Both the position numbers and the translations under genes were made by a program. Shown here in pieces: positions 1 through 11,331 of a stretch of DNA of 64,000 nucleotides. The stretch lies in assembly GCA_905221615.1 (NCBI GenBank), contig CAJNDT010000957.1, positions 391,794-455,793 of the forward strand, written 5' to 3'. Below the pieces are notes generated by a model. It was not told the origin of the DNA, made no database searches, and saw only the letters and a list, made by a program, of their open reading frames with translations. Positions within the stretch are counted from its first letter, which is position 1, and every line of letters starts with the position of its first letter. This DNA comes from Symbiodinium sp. CCMP2592 (taxonomy: Eukaryota > Sar > Dinophyceae > Suessiales > Symbiodiniaceae).

Positions 1-740
1 GAAGTATAGTCCCCTACCCCCCACCCCCTGCCCCCCTAGGGGTCCCTATGATAAGACGGTGTGTCAGGCCTGGAAGCCCTTCTGCAAAGATGTGATGGGC
101 TTTTCTGCAGCGCCAGGCAGAGCCGCTTTGGAGGGGCAGGAGTTAATATTAGGGTGTATAGGGTTTTTAGGGTTTAGGGGTTTAGGATAGAGTTTGGGGT
201 GTTATAGGGCTGTATACGGGTTTTTCTAGCGTGTTTCTAAAGGTTTGAAAGGGTTTTGAATGCACAATAGTGCAGCAGCCTAGCCACCCCAACGACATAC
301 ACATACGCTCACAACACCCTTCTAAGTTTCTAAGTATTTGGGTCTCGACCTTTGTTCTTCTAGGTTTATAGGATTCATCTGGCTCAGGGCTTCCGGTTGT
401 TGCTTTGTGTGTCACAGGATTTCTCTATGCTGTTTCGCGGTTTCGGGCACGGCGTAGGGTTTCACACACGGCGTGCAAGAGGTACCGTAGAGACCTAATC
501 CCCCAAACCCCATAGGGCCTACAGCACACCCCTTAAAGTTGGAAACCGGATTAAGGCCAAGTAGCGCTGGAATTCCCCATCCATGACTATTACGGATTGA
601 GGCTATTGGGCAAACCCCATAAGGCCTATACCCTATACCCTAAACCCCAAAAAGCTGCAGTGGGGTGCCCTTTAAAGCTGTCAGGTTCCCGAGCGCTTGG
701 ACCGGAAAGGCGACACGAAGAGCATCAGGGCTTACCTATA
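1..740. other. Intergenic, degenerate TTTAGGG-like sequence
   Basis: No coding signal was found. The stretch is rich in TTTAGGG/CCCTAAA-derived words, for example around 130-185 and 600-650, consistent with decayed interstitial telomere-type sequence. The short ORFs have no recognisable composition or domain. Confidence 0.5.
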
Positions 741-934
741 TGGGAGTTTCCGAAAATAGGGGGTAGCTTAGGGTTCCTTTAAAGGGTTACTATAAGGGTT
801 CCTTCAAAGGGCTCTTTTAGGGGTTTAGAGTTTCCGAAAATTAGGGGTACCTTATTGGGGGTCCTTATAAGAAGGAGCCTACTATTTAGGGTACTATGAT
901 ATTAGGGTCCCCTATTTTCCGAGACCCCCAAATG
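741..934. mobile_element. MITE-like element, family A copy 1 (nested)
   Basis: The left end reads TGGGAGTTTCCGAAAATAGG and the right end is its approximate inverted complement (CTATTTTCCGAGACCCCCA). A second left end of the same family begins inside it near 827. Related copies lie at 9,471-9,570 and 63,775-63,884. The internal words (GGGGTACCTTAT, CCTACTATTTAGGGTACTAT) are shared between copies. It has no coding capacity and would move only with proteins supplied in trans. Confidence 0.65.
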
Positions 935-1050
935 CCCGCGGGTTTCGTTTTGCTTCTTAGAGTTTACAGTCGGAGCTTCCGAGCGTGGCTAAGGAGATGT
1001 AGGTTCAGAAGTTTGGGTTCTGGATGGAGCCGTATAGTCGAGCCCAGAGA

Positions 1051-1143
1051 CTCCAATATCCCTTAATTAAGGAATATACCTTAAATCATATTAGGGATCC
1101 TACTATAATTTAAGGTATATTCCTTGATTACGGGACATTGGAG
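1051..1143. mobile_element. Short palindromic element (family E, single copy)
   Basis: The arms CTCCAATATCCCTTAATTAA and a matching inverted arm ending in ACATTGGAG enclose about 30 bp of AT-rich spacer. The inner arm AAGGAATATACCTTAAA pairs with TTTAAGGTATATTCCTT. No second copy was noticed in the window. It is probably a hairpin-type MITE. Confidence 0.55.
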
Positions 1144-1458
1144 AATCCGGGAGGTCACTGGTTTTATGGGTAGCATGATGAGGGAGACCCCTCAAAGGGT
1201 ACCCCTTTCGAACCCTACTTCTGACTCTCTTGAAAGGGACCTTACTGAGAGGGTCTATATCCCCGCGAGGGTCCCCCTAATCCTAACTCCCATTTTAACG
1301 GTTCCGAGACTGAGTTGAGGTAAGCAGAGCTTGTGATTGTTCGGCATCCCCAGGGCCATTTGCACCGACATACCGTTGATGATCTAAATCCTGCTCTACC
1401 TTAAGGACCTTAAAACTATGGGAATTATGGTAAATTCCTTATTATGGGTAATGCGGGA

Positions 1459-1485
1459 TTTATATATATATATATATATATATAT
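1459..1485. repeat. (TA)n microsatellite
   Basis: Uninterrupted TA dinucleotides for about 27 bp in intergenic DNA. Confidence 0.9.
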
Positions 1486-1583
1486 CAACCGTAGGTCAGC
1501 GCTGGGCTAGACATTTCAGCAGGGAGCCGAAGTTTGGAGCAACCCGTTCATCCTGCAGAGGGCGAGGATTTGAGACGTAATAC

Positions 1584-1680
1584 AGGGGCCTGAATGATTA
1601 CCCATTTTATGGTTGGGATTCCTTATTATAATTATAGCATAATGGCCCCCAAAGCCCTATTCTAATTATTAACGCCCCCA
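1584..1680. mobile_element. MITE-like element, family D copy 1
   Basis: It begins AGGGGCCTGAATGATTACC and ends with CCCTATTCTAATTATTAACGCCCCC, the terminal words being inverted complements (GGGGCCT...AT versus AT...GGCCCC type). The centre carries the family signature TATAGCATAATGGCCCCCAAA. At least seven other copies occur in the window (2,630; 11,246; 12,191; 20,289; 54,861; 54,920; 58,889). Confidence 0.65.
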
Positions 1681-2330
1681 TTTTAGGTTTCGAGAGATTT
1701 GCTCGCTGTTTCTCGGTTCTCAGGGGCTTGTCGTCGGGTGCTTTGTGCTCTCCACCTTGTCACTCTCGGAAGAAACCTGTAGGGCAGGCTCGTCTTTGCT
1801 AGGTATGCGTCCAAAACTCTAAAGCCTTGACTTCTGAACTCTTAACTCCGGAGAGTAACTCTGCAACCCTGGACGCCACATGCTGTTGCACAAACTTTCC
1901 CTAATTTGAGCGGGGATTTGCTGAAATGTTTCCGGTGCCCTTTGTGTGTTACATCGAAGTACTGGCAAGGCGCAGCAAGTGTGTCCGGCACCGAAAGCCT
2001 AAACATGTGAGTGGTTTGGTTGTTACTTCGGATTGGCTGCTTGGGTTGGGTGCAAGGTCGTGTTGGCGGCGGTGCGCTTATCTCCGGTGTGTGATCTATG
2101 GGTTATAGTTGGGTTGAGGGTGTTTCCGGTCCGGTCGAGCACAAAGGGCCAGTCGTCGTGAAGTTTGGTGTGAGAATGAGAATCGAAATCCTTAGCACTG
2201 AGCCTGAAACCCAGTATGTAGATCCTAGCCAAACCCTTGGCCCGAAACCCCGAAAAACACCAAACCCTATAAATCCTATAAAGATCCCTGAGCCCGAAAC
2301 CCTATACCCCTAAACCCTATAAGCCCTATC
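1681..2330. other. Intergenic, no gene seen
   Basis: Only short ORFs of unremarkable composition occur here. CCCTAAA-like words appear near 2,240-2,320. Confidence 0.5.
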
Positions 2331-2331
2331 C

Positions 2332-2360
2332 ATATATATATATATATATATATATACATA
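2332..2360. repeat. (TA)n microsatellite
   Basis: Alternating TA for about 29 bp following CCCTATAA-type degenerate telomere words. Confidence 0.9.
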
Positions 2361-2460
2361 TGTGATCCATAAGCCTGAGACCAAGCCGGTATGGTGCAGG
2401 CCGGCCTGCCATCGGCGCTGGCAAGCCTTCTGAAGGATGCTTCAGACCCAGACCTGCCTT

Positions 2461-2575
2461 TAGGGTTTATAGGGGTTTAGGGGTTTAGGGGTTTCGGGTT
2501 TGTAGGGGTTTAGGGTTTAGGGGTTTAGGGTTTAGGATTTAGGGGTTTAGGGTTGAAGGGTTTAACCCAGAGCTG
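2461..2575. repeat. Degenerate TTTAGGG array
   Basis: Successive units of TTTAGGG, TTTAGGGG and GTTTAGGGTTTAGG. TTTAGGG is the plant/algal-type telomere unit. Unit length is irregular, so this is an old interstitial array, not a chromosome end. Confidence 0.85.
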
Positions 2576-2629
2576 CCTTGAGGAATAGTCGGTTTAGGGT
2601 TTAGGGAGCCCTCTTAGGTTCCTAATATC

Positions 2630-2725
2630 GGGGCCTTAACAATTACCTAGACTGTTTTTGGGGGGTTCCCTCATTATGGTTATAGCATACTGGGCCCCCA
2701 AACCCGATTCTAATTCTTGCGGCTT
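2630..2725. mobile_element. MITE-like element, family D copy 2
   Basis: It starts GGGGCCTTAACAATTACCTA and contains GGTTCCCTCATTATGGTTATAGCATACTGGGCCCCCAAACCC and ATTCTAATTCTTGCGGC at the right. It is colinear with the other family D copies but has a decayed right end. Confidence 0.6.
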
Positions 2726-5470
2726 AATGCAACTATACTAGGTTATTGTTAAGACTCCCAGGTAGAAAACCCGTAGCTAAAGGAGATTCCCGGGGTTTCA
2801 GTAGGAATCCCGCATCGTCCTGAAATTTGTGTATCTGAGCAGGGGTGCTGGGTCAAGGACCTTTGAAGGAGATGTTTCTTGTCATAATCGTGCGTTAGTA
2901 AGGATCATAACTAGTCGATCCACCGTCGCTACCACTGCTGCCAGCATCATCATGCGTCTGGGTGGCATCTGGAGTACGGATACCTCCTTGTGACACGGCC
3001 AGCAGTCTCCATTGTTGGACGCCAGAGACCAATCGAACCGTTAATTTCCACACTGCCAAGATCTCCACCACTCCGACTGCTTGCACTGCTGCTTGCCTTT
3101 CAGTATTTGGGATTAGAGTGTTGCTCCCACCCTCCATGATAGTACTTCTCACTATCACGTGGGTTGCAATCGTTGGCACTAGTTGGTACGATCAGGTTTG
3201 TGCTGCCGTGGTAGGGCGTGTGCTTGTCGCTGTGACGACTTTTGCCCAAATCTCTGAAACATCTCGCCGCCCGCTGGTAGCAAATGCTGTGCAAGCCCAC
3301 TGCAGGGACTCGCACAGCCTCAGGCATTGTAGCTGGTTGTCAGGACTTTTGACAGAGGACGCCTTCACTCACACCGGATATGCGCAAATAGCTTTATATT
3401 TGTGCCATCGGTGGGCCTCAAAGGCTCAAAGCTACACAACATCACAAGGGTCTTGGACAGACCAACGACCAACTCGGTGAGAGCAAATGGACGTCAATTC
3501 CAAGTCCTGGCCCAGCCCTAAACCCTTTAAGTGCCAAACTTGGTGGGCATTAAACACATTATGACGAAACGTCCCATGCCCGAGATCCTGCGTTGAAGCT
3601 CGAAAGCCATAACACTGGAACCCCCCCCCCCCCAATAAAACAAATCCTAGACTCCCTGAGCCGTAGCCATACAGGGGAACCTATGAAACCCATAGAGCAA
3701 GAAAAACCTCCTTGGGCGCTACAACAACTTTATATAATTCGTAATCATCAAGCCGAAGCCATGCCTTCCATCGAGTTGCCTCCTCGCCAAGACGCTTGGT
3801 TTGCATCCCATGGGCGATCCTGCAAAGGTTCCAGAAAAGTGGCTTCCTAAACATATGGGGCGGCTTATGCAGGGGTCCCAGGACGTGACGAGGGATGCTT
3901 CCTGAATATGCCGGAATCAACGGCCCAAAACCAAACACTCCCCACTAGGATGTGGAGCCTCGGGTTTTGAGAAGGAAATTGCGATTCCTTGTAGCGCCCC
4001 ACAATTTCGGGGCTTGTTGAAACAAACGTCCTTCAGGCCCTCAAAGGGTATTCCACTTTTCAAGCATAGACCCCAACAGGGACCTGTACACAAAGCTTCA
4101 ACGGCCCCATGAGTCGTCTTGAAATCAGGCTCCTAAACCACTGACGCCAGATAAGTCTGGAATCCAACACCCTAAGCCCCGAGCCAGACATAGTAGAAGA
4201 GGGTTTTTCCCCTCAAGAGAATCATCCTTATTGGCTTCCTCCCCGACGTCATCATGTTCGCAACACTGTTCGTTAGGGCTCTTGAATATAATCATAGTGT
4301 AGAGCCCCGCAACAACTGACATAGCCTCGCGATTCTATCAGCTAAAGTGACAGCCACGTGAAGAAGCTGAGTTCTAAACCCCATAACCCAAAACCTCCGC
4401 ACCCTCATCTGGCGAGTCCGACTTTCGACAACCGCACCCATACGCCCTGAACCATTTAACCCACATCCCAACACCCTGTCCTTGCCAAGTAGGAGGGAAA
4501 AAACATCCCAACACCCTGGACTGGACCCCTCCATCAGAGGAAGAGTCGACGATCCATGAGGAGGAAACGAAGAACTTGAGCCTCGGAGTCGGTCCAAGAG
4601 GGGGCTTAGGGTTTAGGGATCTAAATAGCCCTAAAAGCCTTATATAGTATGGTCTTTGGGCCCAAAAGCCTTAGTATATGAGCCCTTCGATCCCTAGGGT
4701 TAGGGTTTAGGATGATCGCGTGTCATGTTCTTAGGCTGAGGTTTTTGTGTTGTTTGACTGTTTGTGTTGTGTTTTCATATTCAACTGTGGACTCAGAAGC
4801 ATTGATGTACAGGTGGGCGTCAGGTTTTTTCTGTCTAGAGGGTTTGAGCCCAGGATGTCTTATATTGGGCTTGTTTGAGGGTGCATAGACGGTTCATTAG
4901 GATGTGAGTCCGTGTATGGAGCTTTCTGGGGATGCTAGTAGCAAAAAACCTGCCGGCAGAAAGAACCATACTTTATAGGTGCCCACCATAGAGCTCACAA
5001 GTGAGCGCAAACTGGGGCCTTTGTCATCGTATATCCATTTACACGATAGTCGGCATATTAAGAGTAGACTCTATAACAGCACAGTACAATCTACGCCACA
5101 TACTCTAATCATACCGCTCCCTTTGTGACGTGGCTATGCAGAAAGTCAAAACTATCGGTCCCTGAAATTAACTCGGTTTGGTCCCGGTCTCGGCCCATCG
5201 CCCGGCTTAAGGATTGCCAACAGAAGCCGCGGCAACGATAGCAGCGGAGGCGCCCAGAGCTATGCTAGGGCAGCATGGTTTGCAGTTCATTTTTGGACTG
5301 GTTCCACTTCTATTTACACTTCCCGGCGCCGAGATGCACAGTAGTTTTATTCAGGGTGAAGTTCCGGAGCAGTCGCGCGGACGTTTCAGGACTTGACACC
5401 GTGTTGAGATAATCTAGGTCCTTCAGAGACCAGCTGAACTCATTGCTCGCATAAGAGGCGTTAAAGTCAC
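2726..5470. other. Intergenic, no supportable gene
   Basis: Several ORFs of 60-170 codons overlap on both strands (the longest at 2,962-3,480) but none shows a domain, coding-like composition or splice-site support. A C12-15 homopolymer lies near 3,620. TTTAGGG-like words occur around 4,608-4,710. Confidence 0.5.
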
Positions 5471-5647
5471 CAGGATGCCCAGTAGTACCCTTATTCCCTT
5501 TTTATAGTCCTAGGTTCCTTATAAACTTACCTAATACCAAAAAAGGGGAGCCCTGTCTCTTCCTACTTGTAGGTTCCTATCCTTATAAAATTACCCAATA
5601 CCAAAAAAGGGGAGCCCTTTCTATTCCTAGGTTGCTGGGCATCCTAG
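5471..5647. mobile_element. MITE-like element, family C copy 1 (internal duplication)
   Basis: The left end CAGGATGCCCAGTAGTACCC and right end GTTGCTGGGCATCCTAG are inverted complements. The inside shows two tandem versions of TTATAAA.TTACC.AATACCAAAAAAGGGGAGCCCT, so either one element inserted into another or an internal duplication occurred. Other copies: 10,993-11,106 and 18,518-18,634. Confidence 0.65.
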
Positions 5648-5716
5648 AGGTCAACCCCAGGCCCGGCAGGCCTTCAGCAACGAGCGTGAATGTCTCATGA
5701 GCAATCCTATTCTCAA

Positions 5717-5827
5717 CACGTGGGTGGTTGTCAAAACTAGGGTCCCTTTGTGGGTCCCTAATATAATACGGCACCTAATATTTAGGGTACCTAACAAGGG
5801 ACCCTAATTTTGACAACCACCCACGTG
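5717..5827. mobile_element. Near-perfect palindromic element (family F)
   Basis: The first 20 bp, CACGTGGGTGGTTGTCAAAA, are exactly inverted at the right end (TTTTGACAACCACCCACGTG). Inner arms TAGGGTCCCT and AGGGACCCTA also pair. CTCAA precedes the left end and CCTCAA follows the right end, a possible short target duplication. The low divergence of the arms suggests recent insertion or conversion. Confidence 0.7.
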
Positions 5828-7347
5828 CCTCAAAACTGACTCAACACCCATTCCCGTTTAGAAGCTCCAAAACCTTAAGCTCCACTCCTTGCGCCCTGAA
5901 GGGGACAAAGTACGCCCGAACTGTATTGGCAATGCCGACGGCGATCTCGAGAACCAGGTAGGAAGAGGCCCTTGGCGCAGGGGCTTGTGTGGTCAAGGGC
6001 ATCAGGATCTAGTAATCTAGGGGCTTCGGATGCAGGCCGGAATCGACCGGACTTCATTAGTCATTTCATAGTTAGTATAGGGCAAAGGCCATGTCATTGT
6101 TGGACACTGGCTTGATGTTGTGGAAGTGGTCTCAAGGCTCATGTACATGAACTCATCAAACTTATCTAAACTGCACAAAAACACCAGCCCTGAACTCGCA
6201 TTCACCCCAACGCTGTGAGCCCCTAATTAACCCTACAACCCTAAGCGCTGAATCCGGCTCTGGGAAACCCTCATCTGACCAGAAGAAGCCGCTACGTAAC
6301 CTAGACTATGTGCTTGTGCCTCTTGATTTGTCCGTAAGCGTGGCATCTTGAACTTGCCGCTATTTCACCCCTAGTGCTATGACAGGCAAGCTTGTCCGGC
6401 TGTATCAGCAGCCTCTCGGCATGCCCTGGTGTTGATGCACCAGGTGGTCCGTTTTTCTTTTCAGGCGGATCAGACTTTGGCCTATAGTTCTAGAAAACTC
6501 TACAAGTAAGTCTCTAGTTGACGATGCACCTCGCATGTCCCTCGCAGATGCGGTGATTGCATTAAAGGACTCGAGGTTTTCATGTGCGCGCGTCCAGTGG
6601 GACTCTCATGTTTTCACGTGTTGCGGAGTTGGCCTCGCAGAACTCTTCGGACTTCCAGCTACAGTAAGCATTGAGAATTGTATGAAGAGGTACTGAAGTC
6701 ATGTGGTTGTGCAAGTCTCCTAGTCCTGCCTCTCCTGTTGCAGGGTTTTGTGGCTCCACCAACTTTTCGGTGGCGATCCTGTCTCTCAGCGTGCTATCGA
6801 ACAAACTATCTATCTATTATGTATAAAAACATATATATATATATATATATATATTTATTTATTTATTTAACTATATATTTATTTATTTATTGTACATACA
6901 ATTACATACGTATGTGTGTGCGCAGTGTGTGTGTATATATACACATATGTATGTGTGTATACATAATATACATACACACACACGTAAAACCTGTAAAGTA
7001 AATAGCCTTTATAGGTCCCTTCATATGGTACCCTCTAAGTGATCCTTATCCTAGTTGTTAAGGCGCCCATATTGAATTTGCAGTGACTTCCTTATCGGAG
7101 GCGAGAGTCGGGCCGCAAGCAAACGTGAACCTCTGTGCCTGAGCGCGGCAGTTTTCTCTTGCTGAAGATCCCTAGGGCTGCAGTTGAATGGCGGGTTACT
7201 GGGGTATATGATACGGTTATATAGAAACCTGCTATTCCCTGTGGGATGATAGTCTTTGCATATTGCGAAACAGCAGATCGTACTTGTGACAGGAGTTGTA
7301 GTGGCATTGTAAGCATCTCCTCGCAATTCCGCGAACCTTGCCCCAGA
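5828..7347. other. Intergenic with AT-rich microsatellites
   Basis: No gene is supported. TA/TTTA repeats lie at about 6,829-6,900 and TATGTG-type repeats at about 6,905-6,985. Confidence 0.55.
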
Positions 7348-8133
7348 ATGGCAGCAGTGGCTAGGCTGGCTCTGGTATGCCTACTTTGCACAGCTAACTC
7401 CCAAAGCCCAGCTTGTGGCAACGAGTCCACGTGCGTAGATGCCATCAACAAGCTACAGATCGTCGGCACGCAGCGCGCCTACCTGGACAGCTACGAGTTG
7501 TTAAACCGATCCCTGGCGGTCTATCCGACGAGCGCCAGACTCTGGAGCCTCCAAGCAAAGCTGGAGACCTTTTATCTGCTCCAGTGGAGTCTTGCAGGAG
7601 AATCCATCCAGCGGTCCTTGTCTTTGGAAGACACGGCGAATGCGCACATCTTCCGTGGCTGGCTGTCGGCGACACCGGGTCGCCTCAACAAGACCTCGTC
7701 AGAGCATGACTTCCTCGCGGCACAGCGACTTGCCCCAGAAGATTTCTGGCCACACTTCGAGATGGCAGCGTGGCTGAGCCACGTGGCCGATCGCTTTGAG
7801 GATTCCCGCGCGCAGTATGAAATGGTGGAGGCCAAGGCTAGCGAGAACTCCTTCCTTCAGTTCTTTTTCGGCCTCCTGCTGAAGTACCACATGCAGGCGC
7901 CACAGGAGGTGGAGCGAGGGAAGGAGATGATCCAGAAGGCCCTTTCCAAGGCCTCCACCTTACCTGGGCAGGCCGCGGGAAACTTGGCCTTCCAGGCACA
8001 GCTCCTGGCAGCCAGGGGTCGAAACTCCGAGGCCTTGGAGTGTTGCGACTTTTCCAGCAGAATCCTGGATCCCTCCAAGACCAGCATGCTGGTGGCTTGC
8101 AGCATCATCAGGCAGCAGGTGCTGGTAGCTTGA
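7348..8133 (+). CDS. Signal-peptide protein with helical (TPR-like) repeats
   Basis: A 261-residue reading frame starting at ATG 7,348. This start is preferred over the longer upstream frame (from 7,246) because it opens with a hydrophobic signal-like stretch (AALARLALVCLLCTA-type, residues about 2-16) and lies one base after CCCCAG, a good 3' splice or trans-splice acceptor. Cysteines near residues 24 and 30 follow the signal. The remainder is helical, with spaced Trp/Leu/Ala pairs such as ARLWSLQAKLE, EDFWPHFEMAAWLS and NLAFQAQLLAARGRNSEALE, the pattern of tetratricopeptide-type repeats. GC content is visibly higher than the flanks. A GT at 8,119 and TGTGTAG at 8,157 could define a very short intron adding a different C-terminus. 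The specific family is not recognised; function is probably protein binding in the secretory pathway (inference). Confidence 0.7.
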   Translation: MAAVARLALVCLLCTANSQSPACGNESTCVDAINKLQIVGTQRAYLDSYELLNRSLAVYPTSARLWSLQAKLETFYLLQWSLAGESIQRSLSLEDTANAHIFRGWLSATPGRLNKTSSEHDFLAAQRLAPEDFWPHFEMAAWLSHVADRFEDSRAQYEMVEAKASENSFLQFFFGLLLKYHMQAPQEVERGKEMIQKALSKASTLPGQAAGNLAFQAQLLAARGRNSEALECCDFSSRILDPSKTSMLVACSIIRQQVLVA

Positions 8134-9470
8134 TCCGCTTTTCGCATTTTTGTGTAGATACTGCAAGCATCCGCAAGCCAGAGCTACTACCAGCGGCCGC
8201 CTGAACAGAGCTTGTGTGTGGGTTGACAGCAGGCCGCTATATGCCAGCGGGTGTGCGCGGGAGAGTTTTGAGCCTGATGCAGCTGACGGCACGGTGCTTG
8301 GTCGTGCAGACGCTGCTTCGACGGTGTCCTCCTCCGCTGGCGCCCGAATTAATCAGCAGTATGCATGCCCTGCCGTAGACGGGCTAACCCAGCGAATGGA
8401 AGAGAGGAGGAAAGTTAAGAACGGGTGCAAGTCAGAAAGTGTTCGTTGCTGGAGATATTCTACGGTGAGCCTGCAAACCAAGGTGGCCATCAAAGAACAT
8501 GTTCTGCTGCTGCGGCTGTTGCATGACAGGCCTGGGCCGGTAAGAAGCCCGCGAAGTCGTTGAACGAGACATGTTGTTGTTAGTTTAGGGTTTAGGGTTG
8601 TTCGCTGGCACACAATCCAAGCCCATGCTGAAAAGGGTTTAGGGTTTAGGGTTCCCGCTCAACGTTGCACTCTCAACTTGCTTTTCGGCTTTGTCACCCC
8701 CTCGGACAGGTGGCACGGACGAGTGCTACTGCCCAAACATGTGCCTGGATGCACACTGGGGAGTATTCGTTGTATTAGATGTTTTACCTACTAGCAGTTG
8801 TAGGTTCCTCCTTCGTGGCCTTCAGGTGGTTTAGGTTTACGTTGTGGGTAGTTGGTGTCGTGGTGACCTCTTCGGATCGTCAGAGCTTCTCCCAGTAACA
8901 GCCATATTCACCATCGGCTGCCAGCTAAGAGCAGCTTGGAGACTCCAGGGCTTTGTAAAGCACCTCCCCATGTACACCGACCGTGTCCACAGCCCAGGTG
9001 TGTTTGGTGTTTCATTCTCGTTCCAAGCTGCCTCTTGGCTTGCACGCTCGCTATGCGGGGATGGCTTTTGCAGAGATTCTTCGACAAAGTCTCGCATCCA
9101 ATGTGTGTGTGTGTGTGTGTGCTCTTGTGACTTGTTAGTTATTGTCAGTTGCCGTCAACCAGAGGCGAGGGTACGGTGTGAGGTTTGCACTGCCGCAAGG
9201 TGAATAGACATCTTCTTCTGCTCAGTAGCTGAGTAGGTGACCTGTAACCTTTCGGGGTTTATATGACCCTACCATAATTATTGAAAAGGTTAACCTTTCT
9301 GGGGCTGGGCTACTTAGCCCCTCTGTCTGCAACGCAAGGTACTTACTTCGGAGTCGTGGCGCCGAAGCTCATCTCCAATGGCATTTACCTGCTGCCAGGC
9401 ACCGGGTCACCACGGAAGAGTCGCCGGGTTGGAGTTCGTTTCGGTACAAATAAGCTTGTAATTCGTATGC
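8134..9470. other. Intergenic, TTTAGGG words and GT repeat
   Basis: GTTTAGGGTTTAGGG occurs at about 8,583-8,597 and 8,636-8,652, and a short GT repeat at about 9,103-9,122. ORFs here overlap on both strands and have no domain. Confidence 0.5.
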
Positions 9471-9570
9471 GACTTTCCGGAAATTAGGGGTACCTTATTT
9501 TGGGGTCTTCCTAATAAGGATCCTACTATTTAAAGTCTATCTTAGGGTCCCGTATTTTCGGAAACTCTCA
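9471..9570. mobile_element. MITE-like element, family A copy 2
   Basis: GACTTTCCGGAAATTAGGGG at the left and TATTTTCGGAAACTCTC at the right form the family A inverted ends. The inside has GGGGTACCTTATTTTGGGGTC and CCTACTATTTAAAG as in the copy at 63.8 kb. Confidence 0.65.
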
Positions 9571-10183
9571 TATCTTATACTTCGTAGACTCGGTCAACTG
9601 CGCCTACATCGGCCTGCGTCGCAGCTGAAAGTTGCCAGACGCTGGCTGTGCAGACCGACGACGTCAGCCAATAGTCTTGATATGCCTTTGCCAAGGGTTT
9701 CTTCTCTGAGTCCTGTCGGATTACCTACCTTTCTCTGTCTCTTCGTGTTGGGCATGCAGTTGCGTCCGTGACTTCGCCTTCCGTTTGCGTTGCCTTTGCA
9801 TAAAGCCTTGGTGTTCTCGTAGATTCGGTAGAGAGGTTCAGGAAGTGTGCAGGTTTTTCAGGGCGCAGGACTTATGCAGGCAACTTGTGGCCCTCTGTGC
9901 AGGGGTTGGGCTTTCGCTTGATAGGAGGTTCACGGGCCCTGCAATTTTCTACGAGAGCGCCAGATCTCGGCTGAATTTCCCGATCTTCGTGCTGAGAAAA
10001 GAGCTGCACACAGTGCGAGCAACCAGGAGAGTTGAAGAGAGAGTTGAATTAGGCACCCTTGCCGCTTTCACAGCCATCCCATATTCTGAAAGTTCTTGTT
10101 AAGCCTCCTAAACCCTTTTCAAAACCCTGTTCTTCTTAAGCCACGAGAGCCTACAGCCTCCTTTTTCCTTTTTCGGCCTCCAG
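9571..10183. other. Intergenic or intronic, no gene assigned
   Basis: A 105-codon ORF at 9,785-10,102 has no domain or clear coding composition. If the DHHC gene starts upstream of 10.18 kb, part of this could be its 5' region. Confidence 0.35.
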
Positions 10184-10281
10184 GGGCGACGCTGGCGATA
10201 TTTCTCATTGCGACGGGGCTCCTGCTCGCCACCGGGACAGCATGGGATTCCATAGAGATAAAGACTTTCGCGTCATTACAG
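10184..10281 (+). CDS. Tentative membrane-segment exon (possible 5' part of DHHC gene)
   Basis: A strong pyrimidine tract ending in CTCCAG precedes 10,184 and ACAG|GTAGT follows. The enclosed 98 nt read GATLAIFLIATGLLLATGTA followed by WDSIEIKTF, a convincing single transmembrane helix. It lies upstream of the DHHC core on the same strand, so it may be an N-terminal membrane helix of that enzyme. A second hydrophobic stretch reading IVQFHVALLYLDAIFLTETC lies at about 10,467-10,526 and could be the next helix. Linkage to the core exons is not demonstrated. Confidence 0.35.
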
Positions 10282-10826
10282 GTAGTATATTATGTTGAGG
10301 GTTTAGGGTAATGTGGTGTGGTTACTGTTCTGATGCATGCTGCTCCGCTTCTTCCCAACTACGACGGTGACTCGTTGGGGCCTGTTTCTTGGGATACGGT
10401 GCGAGTTCCACCCTCTCCCAACATGATTTTAAACTATGAGCCCCCGGAGCCCTCCTGGCTGGAGATATCGTTCAGTTCCATGTTGCCCTTCTCTACCTCG
10501 ATGCCATTTTTCTGACCGAAACCTGCAGCCGTTTTCCAGCTGCCGAGCCCCAAGCAGTATGAATCCTAATTCTAAAGACCCGAGGCCACTTGCTGCACAG
10601 ACCCCGGGATCATTCCCTGCCGTGAGGTGCCGGTGCTCGGTAGATTCAGGGTTAAGCATGTTACAACAAATTGTTAAGGGGATTAGTGGTCGGAGGTTTA
10701 GGGGAAGTTTAGGGTTTAGAGGTTGAGGGTTAGTGCTTGTCATGTCCAGAGCTCGAAACTGTGGCGACGGGTCGTAGAAGTCTACCGATGTTGGGATTCA
10801 GGTGGAGAGAGATGACTTCTCGGGTT

Positions 10827-10940
10827 TACCTATAGTCTCCATTGTAGTTCCTTTTTGTGGTTAAGCAGTTTTATGGTTAGGACCCTATAATAGAGATTTT
10901 GGTTAACCCAAAAAAGGAACTACAATGGAGACTATAGGTA
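10827..10940. mobile_element. MITE-like element, family B copy 1
   Basis: TACCTATAGTCTCCATTGTA at the left is exactly inverted at the right (TACAATGGAGACTATAGGTA). The centre contains GGTTAAGCAGTTTTATGGTTAGGACC and GGTTAACCCAAAAAAGGAAC. Close copies: 20,660-20,758 and 63,604-63,716; a diverged relative lies at 15,461-15,540. Confidence 0.75.
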
Positions 10941-10992
10941 GACTTAATGCCGGGCTTCCGCGATGTTCGTGAGAAAGGCTCCGAAGCTCCCA

Positions 10993-11106
10993 TAGGATGC
11001 CCAGCAGTACCCTTATTCCCTTTTTATAGTCCTAGGTTCCTTATTTATAAAGTTACCCAATACCAAAAAGGAAGGCCCTTTTATTCCTAGGTTACTGGGC
11101 ACCCTA
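10993..11106. mobile_element. MITE-like element, family C copy 2
   Basis: TAGGATGCCCAGCAGTACCC at the left pairs with TTACTGGGCACCCTA at the right. The inside has CTTATTCCCTTTTTATAGTCCTAGG and ACCCAATACCAAAAAGG as in copy 1. Confidence 0.7.
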
Positions 11107-11245
11107 GTCCGCAAGATTGACGCCTAAACCCTCCGGCTTATACGCCAAACCCTAGGAAGTCGCCTGCGGTTTCTGAATTCCTGAAGCCGTGCCAGGTGAT
11201 CCTGGCGACAGGCCACGGATCTTCGATTCAGCTGCGGTATGCTAT

Positions 11246-11331
11246 AGGGGCCTTCATAATTCGAATAGGGCTTTGGGGCCCATGAGACAAGCATCATGAT
11301 AAGGTGCCCCCCAAAATAGATAGTTCGGGGT
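11246..11331. mobile_element. MITE-like element, family D copy 3 (reverse)
   Basis: It reads in reverse relative to copy 1: AGGGGCCTTCATAATTCGAA, then TAGGGCTTTGGGGCCCAT, then GTGCCCCCCAAAATAG. Ends are somewhat eroded. Confidence 0.55.

Noticed and set aside
2962-3480. 172-codon ORF
   Set aside because: Equally long ORFs overlap on the other strand; no domain, no coding-like composition, no splice or SL context.
3662-3671. CCGTAGCCAT, identical to the first 10 nt of the SL core
   Set aside because: The match stops at base 10 and no retrocopy, poly(A) or ORF follows; a chance 10-mer is plausible in 64 kb.
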